Numbered from the stretch's first letter, positions 34,502-43,572 are shown. The stretch is DNA of 64,000 bases from Comamonadaceae bacterium (GCA_015999985.1 JAECRA010000007.1:29166-93165); one strand, 5' to 3'. Translations and numbers: made by a program. The notes: generated by a model from the sequence alone, not told the origin.

Positions 34502-35401
34502 ATGAAGATGAATTACCCCGACTTGCAGATCGACTGGTTGCGTGCTCTGGTTGCTGTGGTAGATGCAGGCTCCCTTTCTGCGGCCGCTCCTTTGGTGTAT
34601 CGCTCACAGGCCGCGGTCAGCATGCAGATCAAGAAGCTGGAGATGGCCCTGGGTAAGCCCGTCCTGCTGCGCGGGCCTCGCCACCTGCAACTGACCACTG
34701 CTGGCACAGAACTTCTTGGCTATGCGCGACGCATTCTCGCCTTGCAAAGCGAGGCGCAGACCGCGCTTTTCGGGCCGGACCTATCGGGCAGCGTGAGGTT
34801 GGGGGTTCCGGACGACTATGCCGTTCGCTACCTCACGCCCATGCTGCGCAGCTTCGCGGGGCGCTACCTGGGGGTAGAGATCGAGTTGACCTGTGAGCAA
34901 TCTACATCGCTCATTCCCAAGGTGGTGCGCGGTGAGCTGGATCTGGCCTTGATTTCCAGAGACAAACCCCAGCGAGGACGCCTGCTGTTTCATGAACCTC
35001 TGGTATGGGTAGGATCACCTCAATACGAAGTCTGGCGCAAAAGTCCGTTGCCTATTGCGGTCTATGAAGCAGGGAGCATGGCCCGAACAGCCGCTCTATC
35101 CAGTCTGGCAGCCCAGGGCAGGGACCACCGGGTGGTGTATCACAGCTCCAGCCTGGCCGGGCAATTGGCTGCCGTGGAGAGCGGGCTTGCTGTGGCGGTG
35201 TTTACGCGTTGCAGCGTGCCACCTCATCTGCAGATACTGAGCAACCTGCCCGTGGGTTTTGAATTGCCTGAGCTCGTTTCAATGGAAGTGGCCGCGCTTC
35301 GTAGCAAGCAATCGCGAAGCTCAGCAGCGGTAGATGCCATGTATGAGCAGATGCTAAAAACCTTGAGCCATGCAGGTGGCGCGAGGGATGTTGAGTTGTA
35401 G
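34502..35401 (+). CDS. LysR-family transcriptional regulator
   Basis: The 299-residue protein starts MKMNYPDLQIDWLRAL and has a winged helix (residues about 11-65, GSLSAAAPLVYRSQAAVSMQ) and an effector domain with LRLGVPDDYAVRYLTP. It is divergent from the EamA exporter. ATG 34502 or 34508 is the start; the ORF extends upstream to 34418 but that part lies over the exporter promoter. Such a regulator-exporter pair is common in amino-acid and drug efflux. Confidence 0.9.
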   Translation: MKMNYPDLQIDWLRALVAVVDAGSLSAAAPLVYRSQAAVSMQIKKLEMALGKPVLLRGPRHLQLTTAGTELLGYARRILALQSEAQTALFGPDLSGSVRLGVPDDYAVRYLTPMLRSFAGRYLGVEIELTCEQSTSLIPKVVRGELDLALISRDKPQRGRLLFHEPLVWVGSPQYEVWRKSPLPIAVYEAGSMARTAALSSLAAQGRDHRVVYHSSSLAGQLAAVESGLAVAVFTRCSVPPHLQILSNLPVGFELPELVSMEVAALRSKQSRSSAAVDAMYEQMLKTLSHAGGARDVEL

Positions 35402-35581
35402 CGGATAGCTCGGACGTATGCTTCATGCTCGGGTCCAGCTTTTTTCCAGTGGCTCGCTCAGTCAGAACCTGTGGCGGGCCCTGAACGTCAGCTTTAAGCC
35501 TTGTGCCTAAAATTCAGATGGCTGTCCAAGGGCGGCGGCTTGATTCAGAATCTTGAGAGTTGCAACGCGCCCGACCGAAAG

Positions 35582-35923
35582 ATGACGAAATACCTGATCT
35601 CATTTCCTGCCAATGCAATGCAGGTTTCGCCTGCGGATCTTGCCGCCGTGAGCGAAGCTTCGCACGAGGTTATCCGAGAGGCCAAGACTGCTGGCGTGTA
35701 CGTGTTCGGAGGCGGGATTGACGGAAATATCGCGCCCGTCATGGTCGCTGCAGACGGTTCCGTCACTATCGGTACCTATCCCCAAACGAGAGAGTTCGAC
35801 GGCGGATTTTGCGTTCTGGAACTCCCCTCGCGCGAAGCCGCCGTTAAGTGGGCAGCCAAGATTGCCGAAGCATGTCGCTGCTCGCAGGAACTCCGCGAAT
35901 TTGGGTACGACCCCGAAAGCTAA
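35582..35923 (+). CDS. YCII-related domain protein
   Basis: A 113-residue protein of the YCII/DGPF fold: KYLISFPANAMQVS, HEVIREAKTAGVYVFGGGID, and the C-terminal FDGGFCVLELPSREAAVKWAA. The ferredoxin-like family includes dehalogenases and other small enzymes, usually not assigned. Start at 35582 (ATGACGAAATAC). It stands alone between a LysR gene and an aldo/keto reductase gene. Confidence 0.8.
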   Translation: MTKYLISFPANAMQVSPADLAAVSEASHEVIREAKTAGVYVFGGGIDGNIAPVMVAADGSVTIGTYPQTREFDGGFCVLELPSREAAVKWAAKIAEACRCSQELREFGYDPES

Positions 35924-35965
35924 GGGGCAGAAGGGCCGAACCGGTTCGGTGAGCCACAGCGTCGG

Positions 35966-36916
35966 TTAATTGGTGAAGGATCGATTTCGCCAGAACGAGG
36001 GATCAGGAATCATGCCGCGCCCGGCCTTGGCGTTGTCTATCATGTGTTCGGGTCGGCTCGTTCCGGGGATAACGCAGGTCACTGCCGGATGTCTGAGTAC
36101 AAACTTCAGAAGCACCTGCGCCCAGCTTGCGCAGTCGATTTCTTTGGCCCAGTCGGGTAACGGCTTGTTTCGCAGTTCCTTCAGCAGTGCGCCGCCACCA
36201 AATGGCTTGTTGATCAGCACGGCCACGCCTTTGTCTGCAGCCAGAGGTAGCAAAGTCTTGGCTGCGCTTTGATCATCAAAGGCGTAATTGATCTGCACGA
36301 AGTCTAATGGCTCACGCCTGATCACCTGCTCTACCTCTCGGAACGCTGAAGGGGTGTAGTGCGTGATGCCAATGTAGCGAATCTTTCCTTGTGATTTCCA
36401 ATCGCGAAGCGTTTTGAGGTGCGTCTGCCAGTCCACTAAATTGTGAACCTGCATCAGGTCCAGCTTTTTCACGCCCAATAGGGACATGGACTCTTCCATC
36501 TGCGCAATTCCCGCCTCACGCCCGGAGGTCCAAACTTTGGTGGCTAGAAAAGCACTTTGCCGATGCTTCGATTTGGCCAGCAACTCCCCGGTGGTTTTCT
36601 CTGAACGGCCATACATGGGTGAGCTGTCCAATACCGTGCCTCCTGCTTCGAATAGCGCATCAACAACGCCAGGAAGGCGCAAATACTCCGCGCTACCTTC
36701 CGCGTGGCCAAAACCCTGCCAGGTACCACATCCCACTACGGGAAGAAGTTCGCCTGTGCTGGGAATCTTGCGTGTGATCATTTTGCCTGCCTGAGTATCT
36801 TGATTTGCGGCGAATGCTGCTTTCCCTAAGGTCGCGGCCACTGTCGCGGCGGCAGTGGCTCGCAAGAACTGCGCGCGATTGACACCGATGGTTGAATAGT
36901 CACGGGGTCCAGTCAT
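35966..36916 (-). CDS. Exported aldo/keto reductase
   Basis: This 316-residue enzyme has an aldo/keto reductase (beta/alpha)8 barrel: VGCGTWQGF, LDSSPMYGRSE (active-site Tyr), TKVW, and the late HPAVTCVIPGTSRPEHMIDN. It starts with RAQFLRATAAATVAATLGKA, a hydrophobic export signal with a single Arg where a twin would be expected. The NADPH-using cytosolic family is unusual with an export signal; a Tat-like or Sec route is inferred. The promoter side is free of neighbours. Confidence 0.85.
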   Translation of the reverse strand: MTGPRDYSTIGVNRAQFLRATAAATVAATLGKAAFAANQDTQAGKMITRKIPSTGELLPVVGCGTWQGFGHAEGSAEYLRLPGVVDALFEAGGTVLDSSPMYGRSEKTTGELLAKSKHRQSAFLATKVWTSGREAGIAQMEESMSLLGVKKLDLMQVHNLVDWQTHLKTLRDWKSQGKIRYIGITHYTPSAFREVEQVIRREPLDFVQINYAFDDQSAAKTLLPLAADKGVAVLINKPFGGGALLKELRNKPLPDWAKEIDCASWAQVLLKFVLRHPAVTCVIPGTSRPEHMIDNAKAGRGMIPDPSFWRNRSFTN

Positions 36917-37211
36917 GTCGTCTCCGAAGAAGTTGCACCAACCTTAGCACCGATGGCAGCTTAAATTTCGCGGACTTGTTGGGTGCCAAGTCAGGGGTGG
37001 GGTCAATAATTCCTTCACACGCGCCGTGAGCCGACGTCCAGCGTAAAGCTACGACCGCACTCAATTGGTGCACGTTTTAGGCGATATGGCAAAGCCGTGT
37101 CTGATCGCTGCAAAACAACGGGGTCTAGCTTCTTAACTTGGGTTAGCGTCGGTCTTGCGTGCTCGGGTGTACATTCGCGGACTTGCACTCGACTTGAGAT
37201 TACGGACCCTT
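36917..37211. other. Gap with no clear gene
   Basis: This interval lies between the aldo/keto reductase and BLUF genes, transcribed apart. No structured repeat, hairpin or promoter pair is obvious to me; the BLUF gene's promoter should be near 37120-37200. Confidence 0.4.
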
Positions 37212-37607
37212 ATGCCAATCAGTTATTTTCTGTACATCAGTCGATTGGCTCCGGACATGGACTGCGCCTGCGTGGGATCGATAGTCAAACAGGCGCGCAT
37301 TTTGAACTCCAACGCGGGTATAACAGGCGTACTGGGGTTTGATGGAGAGAGGTTCGTCCAATATGCGGAAGGGCCGCCCGAGGCGATTGCGGCACTCATC
37401 TCCGCGCTCGCTTCAGATAAGCGTCACGTTGACTTTGAGGTCAAATCACAAGGCCATGAGATCCCGGACAGAAGGTTTTCGGATTGGCAAATGGGCTACG
37501 CGGATTTCGAGGATTTTCCCTTCAATATCTCTACTCTGGACACTCTGCGTGACCAGGCGGCACTCCAGTTCTTTCTCGATAACTCGCGTTCCATGGATTT
37601 CGCCTAG
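37212..37607 (+). CDS. Stand-alone BLUF photoreceptor
   Basis: A 131-residue blue-light FAD sensor. It begins ISYFLYISR with Tyr8 and has QARILNSNAGITGVL (Asn32), ERFVQYAEGP (Gln50), SDKRH and FSDWQMGYADF (Trp92, Met94). All key flavin-pocket residues of BLUF domains (Tyr, Asn, Gln, Trp/Met) are in place. After about residue 95 it has only two short helices and no output domain. The start at 37212 gives the family N-terminus. Short BLUF proteins act through a partner protein, which is not evident here. Confidence 0.9.
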   Translation: MPISYFLYISRLAPDMDCACVGSIVKQARILNSNAGITGVLGFDGERFVQYAEGPPEAIAALISALASDKRHVDFEVKSQGHEIPDRRFSDWQMGYADFEDFPFNISTLDTLRDQAALQFFLDNSRSMDFA

Positions 37608-37610
37608 TGT

Positions 37611-37750
37611 CCTGAGTGGTACGTTCGTTAAATAAAAAAATTTGTCGAAATCGACGCCTGGCAAGGCGAAAAACGCAGTGATACCGAGTGGTAGCGCGAG
37701 GCTATGAATGCGGCCGGCTAGGTGCGGCCGGCTAGGTGCGGCCGGCTAGG
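37611..37750. repeat. Dispersed repeat-like region with tandem 14-mer
   Basis: TGCGGCCGGCTAGG is repeated three times exactly at 37709-37722, 37723-37736 and 37737-37750. The preceding stretch, GGCAAGGCGAAAAACGCAG around 37663, resembles CAAGGCGCAAACCGCAG near 63932, and GCGAGG and GCGGCCGGC-TAGG also recur there. This suggests a shared repeat family. No gene is seen. Confidence 0.6.
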
Positions 37751-37823
37751 CGCTGAATGGCTTCGATTGTCGGGAGATTCATGGAGCGAATCCTCGGGGC
37801 GATCGCCTTCGTACCAGCGGCTC

Positions 37824-38555
37824 CTACGATTTGAAGTCTCGCCATAGCGGAGGGATGGAGAGCAACAGCAGAAGAGTGGCAAGGGGAATCACACACACGA
37901 AACCGAAATACTTGAAGCCAAGAGCCCCCGCGATGCCGCCGAGAACGAACGCTAGAACCAGAGCGGCTGAAATCTTCGCACGGCTAACGCCCTTGAGCTC
38001 TTCGGCGGACAGGACTTTGGCGCGCCGCGCAAAAAACGCCTTGCCCAGCGCCATTCCGAAGTCGGTGATATTTCCGGTCATATGGGTGGTTCGAATACTT
38101 CCGCCTGAGGCTTTCGATCCCACGGCGTTCTGAAGGCCCATGATGAATGAAAGCAACAGAACGGTCAGCGGCACGGCAAAGGGCGTGGTCCAGTTAAGCA
38201 TGACAGCGCCTAACAGGCCGAACAAAAGCATCAACAGCGCCTCAAGTGCTAACGGCAATGCAAAAACGCTGCTTAGTCCGCGTTCTCGCCCCCAGTTGAC
38301 AAGCCCTGCACACACAGCCGCTCCAGCCACGAACGAAAGAATGGCCCCTAAGGCGTTGAGCAGCAGTCTTGAGTCGCTCAGCGCAAGTCCGTCTGCCATC
38401 TGAGAAGCAAAACCCGACATGTGCGATGTGTACATGTGCAGGACCAGAAATCCCCCCGCATTGATCGAACCAGCATTGAACGCCAGCAACACGCCGAGTG
38501 CGACATTCGTGGAAGGCGTACGGCGCCGGTTGGTAAGGTGACGAATTCTGCGCAT
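37824..38555 (-). CDS. YoaK/DUF1275-family membrane protein
   Basis: The 243-residue protein has about six hydrophobic segments and DUF1275 landmarks: AFNAGSINAGGFLVLHMYTS, HMSGFASQMADGLAL, and MGLQNAVGSKASGGS then RTTHMTGNITDFGM. The function is unknown, a putative transporter. ATG 38555 (MRRIRHL) is preferred; the ORF to 38651 overlaps the region used by the divergent IclR gene. Confidence 0.85.
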   Translation of the reverse strand: MRRIRHLTNRRRTPSTNVALGVLLAFNAGSINAGGFLVLHMYTSHMSGFASQMADGLALSDSRLLLNALGAILSFVAGAAVCAGLVNWGRERGLSSVFALPLALEALLMLLFGLLGAVMLNWTTPFAVPLTVLLLSFIMGLQNAVGSKASGGSIRTTHMTGNITDFGMALGKAFFARRAKVLSAEELKGVSRAKISAALVLAFVLGGIAGALGFKYFGFVCVIPLATLLLLLSIPPLWRDFKS

Positions 38556-38684
38556 GCAACAGTCTATGCTCAGTGGCGCCTGCGGCCTTCTGAGGCTCCC
38601 TGATATGTAGTCGGGCGATAATCGAGTACGCGGGTACACCATGCCCTCCACTCCGCGCTGAAGGCCCCCGCAGGGGTAGAAACC

Positions 38685-39527
38685 ATGCTCCCTGAATCTG
38701 ATTTGCCCGAGTTGCCTCCTTCCTCCAAGTCGCGATCATCCAGGGAGAAGACGTCCAAAACATCCCCTCTGTTCATCGCTTCAACAGAGAAGTCCTTCCA
38801 GGTTCTCGAGTCATTCGGTGGGAGCCAGCGACAAATGTCTCTTGCAGAAATAGCGCGCATCGCCGGGTTGGACCGCAGCGCGGCTCAACGCGTTGTTTTT
38901 ACACTCGAAACACTGGGTTATCTGGCGCGCGTACCGGAGTCGCGCAGCTATGAGCTCACAGCCAAAGTACTTCACCTTTCATACGACTACCTCCGTGCAA
39001 ACGAGATAGTCAACAAAGCGTCGCCTTACTTACTGGAGGTAAGCCGCAACACAGGAGAGACCAGCAACCTGCAAGGCCTGCAAGATTCGGAAATCGTATT
39101 CCTGGCTCGCTTTCACGGTCGGTATCTGGTCAATATCGATTTCGCCGTTGGAGCGCGTTTGCCGGCCATGTACACGGCTTCAGGAATCGCCATCATGGGT
39201 CGGTTGCCTGTGGAGCAGCGACAGGTAATTCTGAAGCAGACCGTGCTCACGCCGATGACACCGCAAACCGAAACCGATCCTGAACGCCTGCTGGCCCGGA
39301 TCGCAGAAATGGCAGACCAGGGCTATGCGGTGGTTGCGAACGAAACTTTGATGGGGGACATAGCCGTTGCGGCTCCCATCACCGACCATCGCGGGAATGC
39401 AGTCGCGGCGATCAGCATCGCCGCGCCCACCACACGCTGGACAGTGGAACGCGCCATCGCCGAACTGGCGCCTCAGGTGGTGGTAGCAGCGACTTCCATC
39501 TCAGGCGTCAAATCCTCCAGGCTCTAA
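38685..39527 (+). CDS. IclR-family transcriptional regulator
   Basis: A 280-residue regulator with a serine-rich N-terminus, a winged helix (MSLAEIARIAGLDRSAAQRV, about residues 51-70) and an effector domain (YTASGIAIMGRLPVEQRQ and DIAVAAPITDHRGN). It is convergent with the DapA-like gene, and the cluster 39589-42706 lies just after it. It most likely controls that cluster. Confidence 0.9.
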   Translation: MLPESDLPELPPSSKSRSSREKTSKTSPLFIASTEKSFQVLESFGGSQRQMSLAEIARIAGLDRSAAQRVVFTLETLGYLARVPESRSYELTAKVLHLSYDYLRANEIVNKASPYLLEVSRNTGETSNLQGLQDSEIVFLARFHGRYLVNIDFAVGARLPAMYTASGIAIMGRLPVEQRQVILKQTVLTPMTPQTETDPERLLARIAEMADQGYAVVANETLMGDIAVAAPITDHRGNAVAAISIAAPTTRWTVERAIAELAPQVVVAATSISGVKSSRL

Positions 39528-39588
39528 GAAGGTGTTTACGATCTAAAGCATAGCCATCGATGGGATTGTCAGTTCCTCTGTTGCCGAT

Positions 39589-40491
39589 TCACCCTAGGGA
39601 CTCGTACATAGCCAATTGAGTCTTCATTTCGGCGCGCAGTTTCTCTTGAAGTTCCGGTGCCGGTTCCACTAAAGGCGCAAGCATGGCGGGCGCTTGGACT
39701 CCGATGAGATCCATGACAGATTTCATGGGCCCCGGATTAGTCTCTGCGAAAGCCAGGTTCATCATCGGAATCAGCTTGCGGTGAAGCTTGATCGCTTCAG
39801 TGATATTGCCTGCCAGGACCAGTTCGTAGATCGTACGCCAGGCCCGCGGAAGCATGCTAGCGGTGACGACAATTCCCCCCTTCGCGCCTGCGGCTAAATG
39901 CAGCGGTAGCAACGTGTCTTCTCCGCTGAGTACCGCGAAGGAATCGTCAACACCGGCTGTCACCTGCAGGAAGTGATACATGTCTGTATTGCACGCCTTC
40001 ATCCCAATGATCCGCTCGTGTTTCGAAAGCTCATGAAGGATGGAAGGCTCAATCGCGATGCGTGTGCGATAGGGAATCTCATAGATCAGGATCGGCAGAG
40101 GGGACTCATCTGCAAAGCGCAAGAAGTAGTCCCGAATGCCGGCCTGCGTTGGATTTGTGTAGTACGGTGTGAGCACCATGAGCGCGTCAGCCCCTACATC
40201 TGAGAATGACTTGCCTGCCTCTATCGCGTCGAAGTAGCCTGTGTCGAGAACGCCCGGTATGACGGGCACCTTACCCCCAACGGATTCCACACAGATGCTG
40301 GCCATTCGGACACGCTCAGCGCGAGACAGCGCGCCGTATTCGCCCGTTCCTCCCAGCGGAACCAGCCCGTCGATTTCTTGATGCAAGAGATAGGCAACAT
40401 GTTTTTTCACAGCGTCCACATTGACCTTGCTGTCGGAGTGGACCGGGGTAGGAATAGCCGGCAGGATGCCGCGCAGATTTTCGGATTTCAT
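39589..40491 (-). CDS. Dihydrodipicolinate synthase-family lyase/aldolase
   Basis: A 300-residue (beta/alpha)8 protein of the DapA/NanA superfamily: GILPAIPTPVHSDSKVN, LVPLGGTGEYGALS, catalytic Tyr in YEIPYRTRI and the Schiff-base Lys in IIGMKACNTDMY. It is unlikely to be the biosynthetic DapA because it sits with a Bug receptor and an ornithine cyclodeaminase-like enzyme. A retro-aldol or dehydratase step on a keto-acid is more likely. The ATG at 40491 starts the family homology. Confidence 0.88.
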   Translation of the reverse strand: MKSENLRGILPAIPTPVHSDSKVNVDAVKKHVAYLLHQEIDGLVPLGGTGEYGALSRAERVRMASICVESVGGKVPVIPGVLDTGYFDAIEAGKSFSDVGADALMVLTPYYTNPTQAGIRDYFLRFADESPLPILIYEIPYRTRIAIEPSILHELSKHERIIGMKACNTDMYHFLQVTAGVDDSFAVLSGEDTLLPLHLAAGAKGGIVVTASMLPRAWRTIYELVLAGNITEAIKLHRKLIPMMNLAFAETNPGPMKSVMDLIGVQAPAMLAPLVEPAPELQEKLRAEMKTQLAMYESLG

Positions 40492-40553
40492 CGGTGTATT
40501 TGAGATTGGCTGCGAACGCATCCGTGAAGATCAAGTCGAGGCAAGCAAGAGAT

Positions 40554-41525
40554 TTACTTTTTCAGTTCCCGCTCAGCGATGGGGTTCCAGCGGTTGTATT
40601 CCTCCTTGAGGAAGCTCGTGAATTTGTCGCTCGGCATGGGTGTGTAAGTTGCTCCGCTCGCGTCCACCTTCGCCTTGAACGCCGCATAGTCTGGTGGGTT
40701 GTTGAGCGCATCCGAGACAAGCTTGATCACCTTGGGGTCCGTTCCCTTGGGTGCAAACAGACCAGTCCAATTCAGGGACTCGTATCCAGTGAGGCCCGGA
40801 GTTTCCGCAAGCGCTGGAACATTGGGATATTGCGGTAGCCGATTCTTGGCCGTCACAGCAATCATCCGCAGTCGGCCCCCATCGATGAGCGGTTTGACCG
40901 AAGACAAGATGTCGATCATGAAGTCGAGGCGACCGCTGACCAAATCCACATTCGCAGGAGAACTGCCCTTGTAGGGCACATGCGTCATCTTGGTTCCTGC
41001 CATTTCTCCAAAGAGAACAACCGATAGATGGGTTGCGGACCCGGCGCCCCCAGAGCCGTAGATAAGGCCTTTCTCAGTTTTTCCCGCCTTGATCAGATCT
41101 GCCACGGTCTTGAATGGTGAATCAGCGGCCACGACCACAGCGAGGGGCGTGCTCGAGAAGTTCGCGACAGGATCCAGGTCTTTCATGGGGTCAACGCCCA
41201 AGTCCGGAAATAGCGTACGGTTGGCAATCTGTGTGCCAATTCCACCGACAACGAGGGTGTACCCGTCAGGGGCTGCACGGGCGGCAGTCACCGTGGCAAG
41301 GCCACCACCAGCGCCAGGTCTGTTTTCAACGTAGACCGTGCTTTTTAGTTGATCCTGAATCCGCTGCGCCATCGCACGTCCTGCGACATCAGTGCCCCCA
41401 CCCGGAGGGTAGCCGATCAGTATTTTGATGGGCTTGTTCGGATAGGCATCGCTCGCGTGCGCAAGCGGTAGAACTGCGGCGCAGAACAGTGAAAGACTCA
41501 AAGCCGTGAATGTACGTCGATGCAT
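40554..41525 (-). CDS. Tripartite tricarboxylate (Bug/TctC) periplasmic receptor
   Basis: The 323-residue product has a signal peptide ending in AHAS, the start AYPNKPIKILIGYPPGGGTD and the loop GSGGAGSATHLSV. ATG 41525 begins the family sequence; the ORF to 41582 adds unrelated residues. It is the first gene of a leftward pair with the DapA-like gene and divergent from the ornithine cyclodeaminase-like gene across 227 bases of promoter DNA. It may capture the acid processed by those enzymes. Confidence 0.92.
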   Translation of the reverse strand: MHRRTFTALSLSLFCAAVLPLAHASDAYPNKPIKILIGYPPGGGTDVAGRAMAQRIQDQLKSTVYVENRPGAGGGLATVTAARAAPDGYTLVVGGIGTQIANRTLFPDLGVDPMKDLDPVANFSSTPLAVVVAADSPFKTVADLIKAGKTEKGLIYGSGGAGSATHLSVVLFGEMAGTKMTHVPYKGSSPANVDLVSGRLDFMIDILSSVKPLIDGGRLRMIAVTAKNRLPQYPNVPALAETPGLTGYESLNWTGLFAPKGTDPKVIKLVSDALNNPPDYAAFKAKVDASGATYTPMPSDKFTSFLKEEYNRWNPIAERELKK

Positions 41526-41605
41526 GTGAACCTCGCTGGTGAGCGTGAAAAGGAGCAAGAACGGGTGTGTCTCAGCGGACAACTCGTTTCAGTGAAAAGT
41601 AATTG

Positions 41606-41631
41606 CATATCACTCACTAATGGGTGATATG
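41606..41631. promoter_or_regulatory. Inverted repeat in divergent promoter
   Basis: Arms CATATCAC (41606-41613) and GTGATATG (41624-41631) are perfect over a 10-base spacer. A second smaller inverted repeat, GTATCCTTGCGATAC, lies at 41667-41681. Both are between the Bug receptor and the ornithine cyclodeaminase-like gene; a regulator, perhaps the IclR protein at 38685, could bind them. Confidence 0.55.
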
Positions 41632-41752
41632 AGATTGAGTTTATATTAAAAATGATGTTTCTGGTATCCTTGCGATACAAGTTAATTGGCATGAGATTTC
41701 AAATACCTGTTTTTTTGGATGCCACCTGAGTGCAACTTCTTTTACGCCCCTC

Positions 41753-42706
41753 ATGATCTATCTCACCGATGCTGACGTCATTGCTCTGGACATCGACCTT
41801 GAATTGGTTCGTCAAGTTGTAGGTAGCGCCTTTGCCGCCTATGGAAACGGAGAGTTGCTTACTTCGCCCAAGTCATCTATTCCCGTGGGGCTCGGACATG
41901 CGTTTCAGGTGCTATCTGCCGTCGATAAGTCGAGCGGCTACGCGGCTGTCAAATGGATTGGAATGGTTCCGCCTGGCGGCGCTGCGGCGGTCAACATCAA
42001 CGCGACCATCATTCTTTCTGACGTTGCTACTGGACTCACGCTCGGCATCATGGACGCTCGGCATGCAACCGGGTTGCGCACCGCTGCCATGTCTGCCCAG
42101 GCAGTTCAGATCTTGGCGCGGGAGAATTGCTCAGTGCTTGGACTTGTTGGAGCTGGCACCCAAGCTCAAAGCCATCTTCTCGCGATCAAAAGGGTGCTGC
42201 CTAAGCTTGGCAGGGTCCTGATCAGCAGCCGTACCGCAGCTTCGGCGGAGCGGCTCGCGGAGCTATGTCGGGGTCTAGGGGTAGACGCTGAGGTGGGTTC
42301 TACCGAAGAAGTTGTAAAGGCGAGCGATGTCATTGTCTCCACTGTTCCTACTACTCCAGACTTCAAACCCATTATTGACCCTGCCTGGGTAAAGAGCGGC
42401 GGTTTGGCGATCTCCGTGGAGGTTGGCAGAGCGTGGATGCATGCTGGTTTAGCAGACATGGATCTCACCATCGTGGATGAGGAAAAGCTCAAGTACTACG
42501 CCCAGCCGGGCAACCTGGTGCCGAATCTTGAACACGCTCAGGCCACACTCACAGACCTGATTTGCAGGCGTCATCCCGGACGAACGAGCGATGACCAGCG
42601 AATCATGTTCGTCACTAGTGGATCTGCAGTTGCAGACCTTGCCATTGCGTCGCTTGTCTATGAGCAGGCGCGTGAAAGAGGCTCAGGCAAAGTCATCGTC
42701 GCCTGA
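41753..42706 (+). CDS. Ornithine cyclodeaminase/mu-crystallin-family enzyme
   Basis: A 317-residue NAD(P)-binding protein of the ornithine cyclodeaminase/mu-crystallin family: GYAAVKWIGMVPPGG, IMDARHATGLRTAAMSAQAV, the Rossmann CSVLGLVGAGTQAQSHLLAI and a C-terminal IMFVTSGSAVADLAIASLVY. Family members deaminate ornithine or reduce cyclic imines (pyrroline/piperideine-2-carboxylate, ketimines). With the DapA-like lyase this points to degradation of an imino or amino acid. It stands alone on the plus strand. Confidence 0.88.
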   Translation: MIYLTDADVIALDIDLELVRQVVGSAFAAYGNGELLTSPKSSIPVGLGHAFQVLSAVDKSSGYAAVKWIGMVPPGGAAAVNINATIILSDVATGLTLGIMDARHATGLRTAAMSAQAVQILARENCSVLGLVGAGTQAQSHLLAIKRVLPKLGRVLISSRTAASAERLAELCRGLGVDAEVGSTEEVVKASDVIVSTVPTTPDFKPIIDPAWVKSGGLAISVEVGRAWMHAGLADMDLTIVDEEKLKYYAQPGNLVPNLEHAQATLTDLICRRHPGRTSDDQRIMFVTSGSAVADLAIASLVYEQARERGSGKVIVA

Positions 42707-42801
42707 AGCAGGCTATCGCATAGGGCAAGTGCGCTGAGAAGCGTTCAGGTGTGGTTTTCAGGGGCGCTTCGGCTCTGTTTCACTGGACTAGATCTTTAAT
42801 T

Positions 42802-43572
42802 TCATCCGCCAACGGGCTCTTTTCCGCGAGAGAGGAAAGTCTCCAGGCCGGCGAGAAATATCTCCACATGGGCATTGAAGCTGCTGGTGAGCGGCACCTG
42901 GCTTCCATTTTGCCATCGCAGAATGAAGGCCCGGTTGGCCAGTAGGTGCAGATGCCGGGTGAGGGTGGGGTGCTCCAAGGGATCGATCGAACGTACCCTG
43001 CCTTCGAGTGCTGTGGCCCAGCCTTCGGGGTTATCGACTGGCATGGGTGCCAACTCCATGGTCATGAAACCTGCCAGCGACGAGATCACGCAGTTGTAGG
43101 CTTCGCGCAGGTTTTCATCGGTGGCACCGGCTTCCAGCAATACACCGATGACGCCCTCTATCAGATCGATGCTGAGGCTCGCATTCGAAACCAGCTGCGC
43201 GCCAACCAACTGAGCCACGTTGGGGTGCTTGAGCACGGCCTTTCTGTAGCGCTTGAAAAGATGGCGAATCCAGGTCTTCCAATCACCAGTGCCGCGCGGG
43301 GGGATGGCTCCTGTCATGACCAGGCCCACCACCTCCGCCAGCAAAGCTTCCTTGGATTCCACGTGCCAGTAGATCGTGCTGGGATACACCCCTAGCGAAC
43401 GAGCCACGTCCCGCACGCTGAAGGCATGAGGTCCGACTCTGTCGAGTTGATTGAGCGCGACGTCCAGCAGGGCCTCGCGCGTGACGGCACTGCTGGAAGG
43501 GCGCCCTGCGGATCTACGAGCGGGTTTATCGGGGGCAGAAGGCGGCATGGTGGAAAGACGAACTGAGCGCAT
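42802..43572 (-). CDS. TetR-family transcriptional regulator
   Basis: A 256-residue regulator. After an Arg/Ser-rich tail, the helix-turn-helix is FSVRDVARSLGVYPSTIYWH (about residues 52-71), then an all-helical ligand domain ends in HVEIFLAGLETFLSR. It is divergent from the ABC transporter operon, and the 43741-43769 operator lies between them. It most likely represses that operon until its substrate is present. ATG 43572 or 43548 is the start. Confidence 0.9.
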   Translation of the reverse strand: MRSVRLSTMPPSAPDKPARRSAGRPSSSAVTREALLDVALNQLDRVGPHAFSVRDVARSLGVYPSTIYWHVESKEALLAEVVGLVMTGAIPPRGTGDWKTWIRHLFKRYRKAVLKHPNVAQLVGAQLVSNASLSIDLIEGVIGVLLEAGATDENLREAYNCVISSLAGFMTMELAPMPVDNPEGWATALEGRVRSIDPLEHPTLTRHLHLLANRAFILRWQNGSQVPLTSSFNAHVEIFLAGLETFLSRGKEPVGG

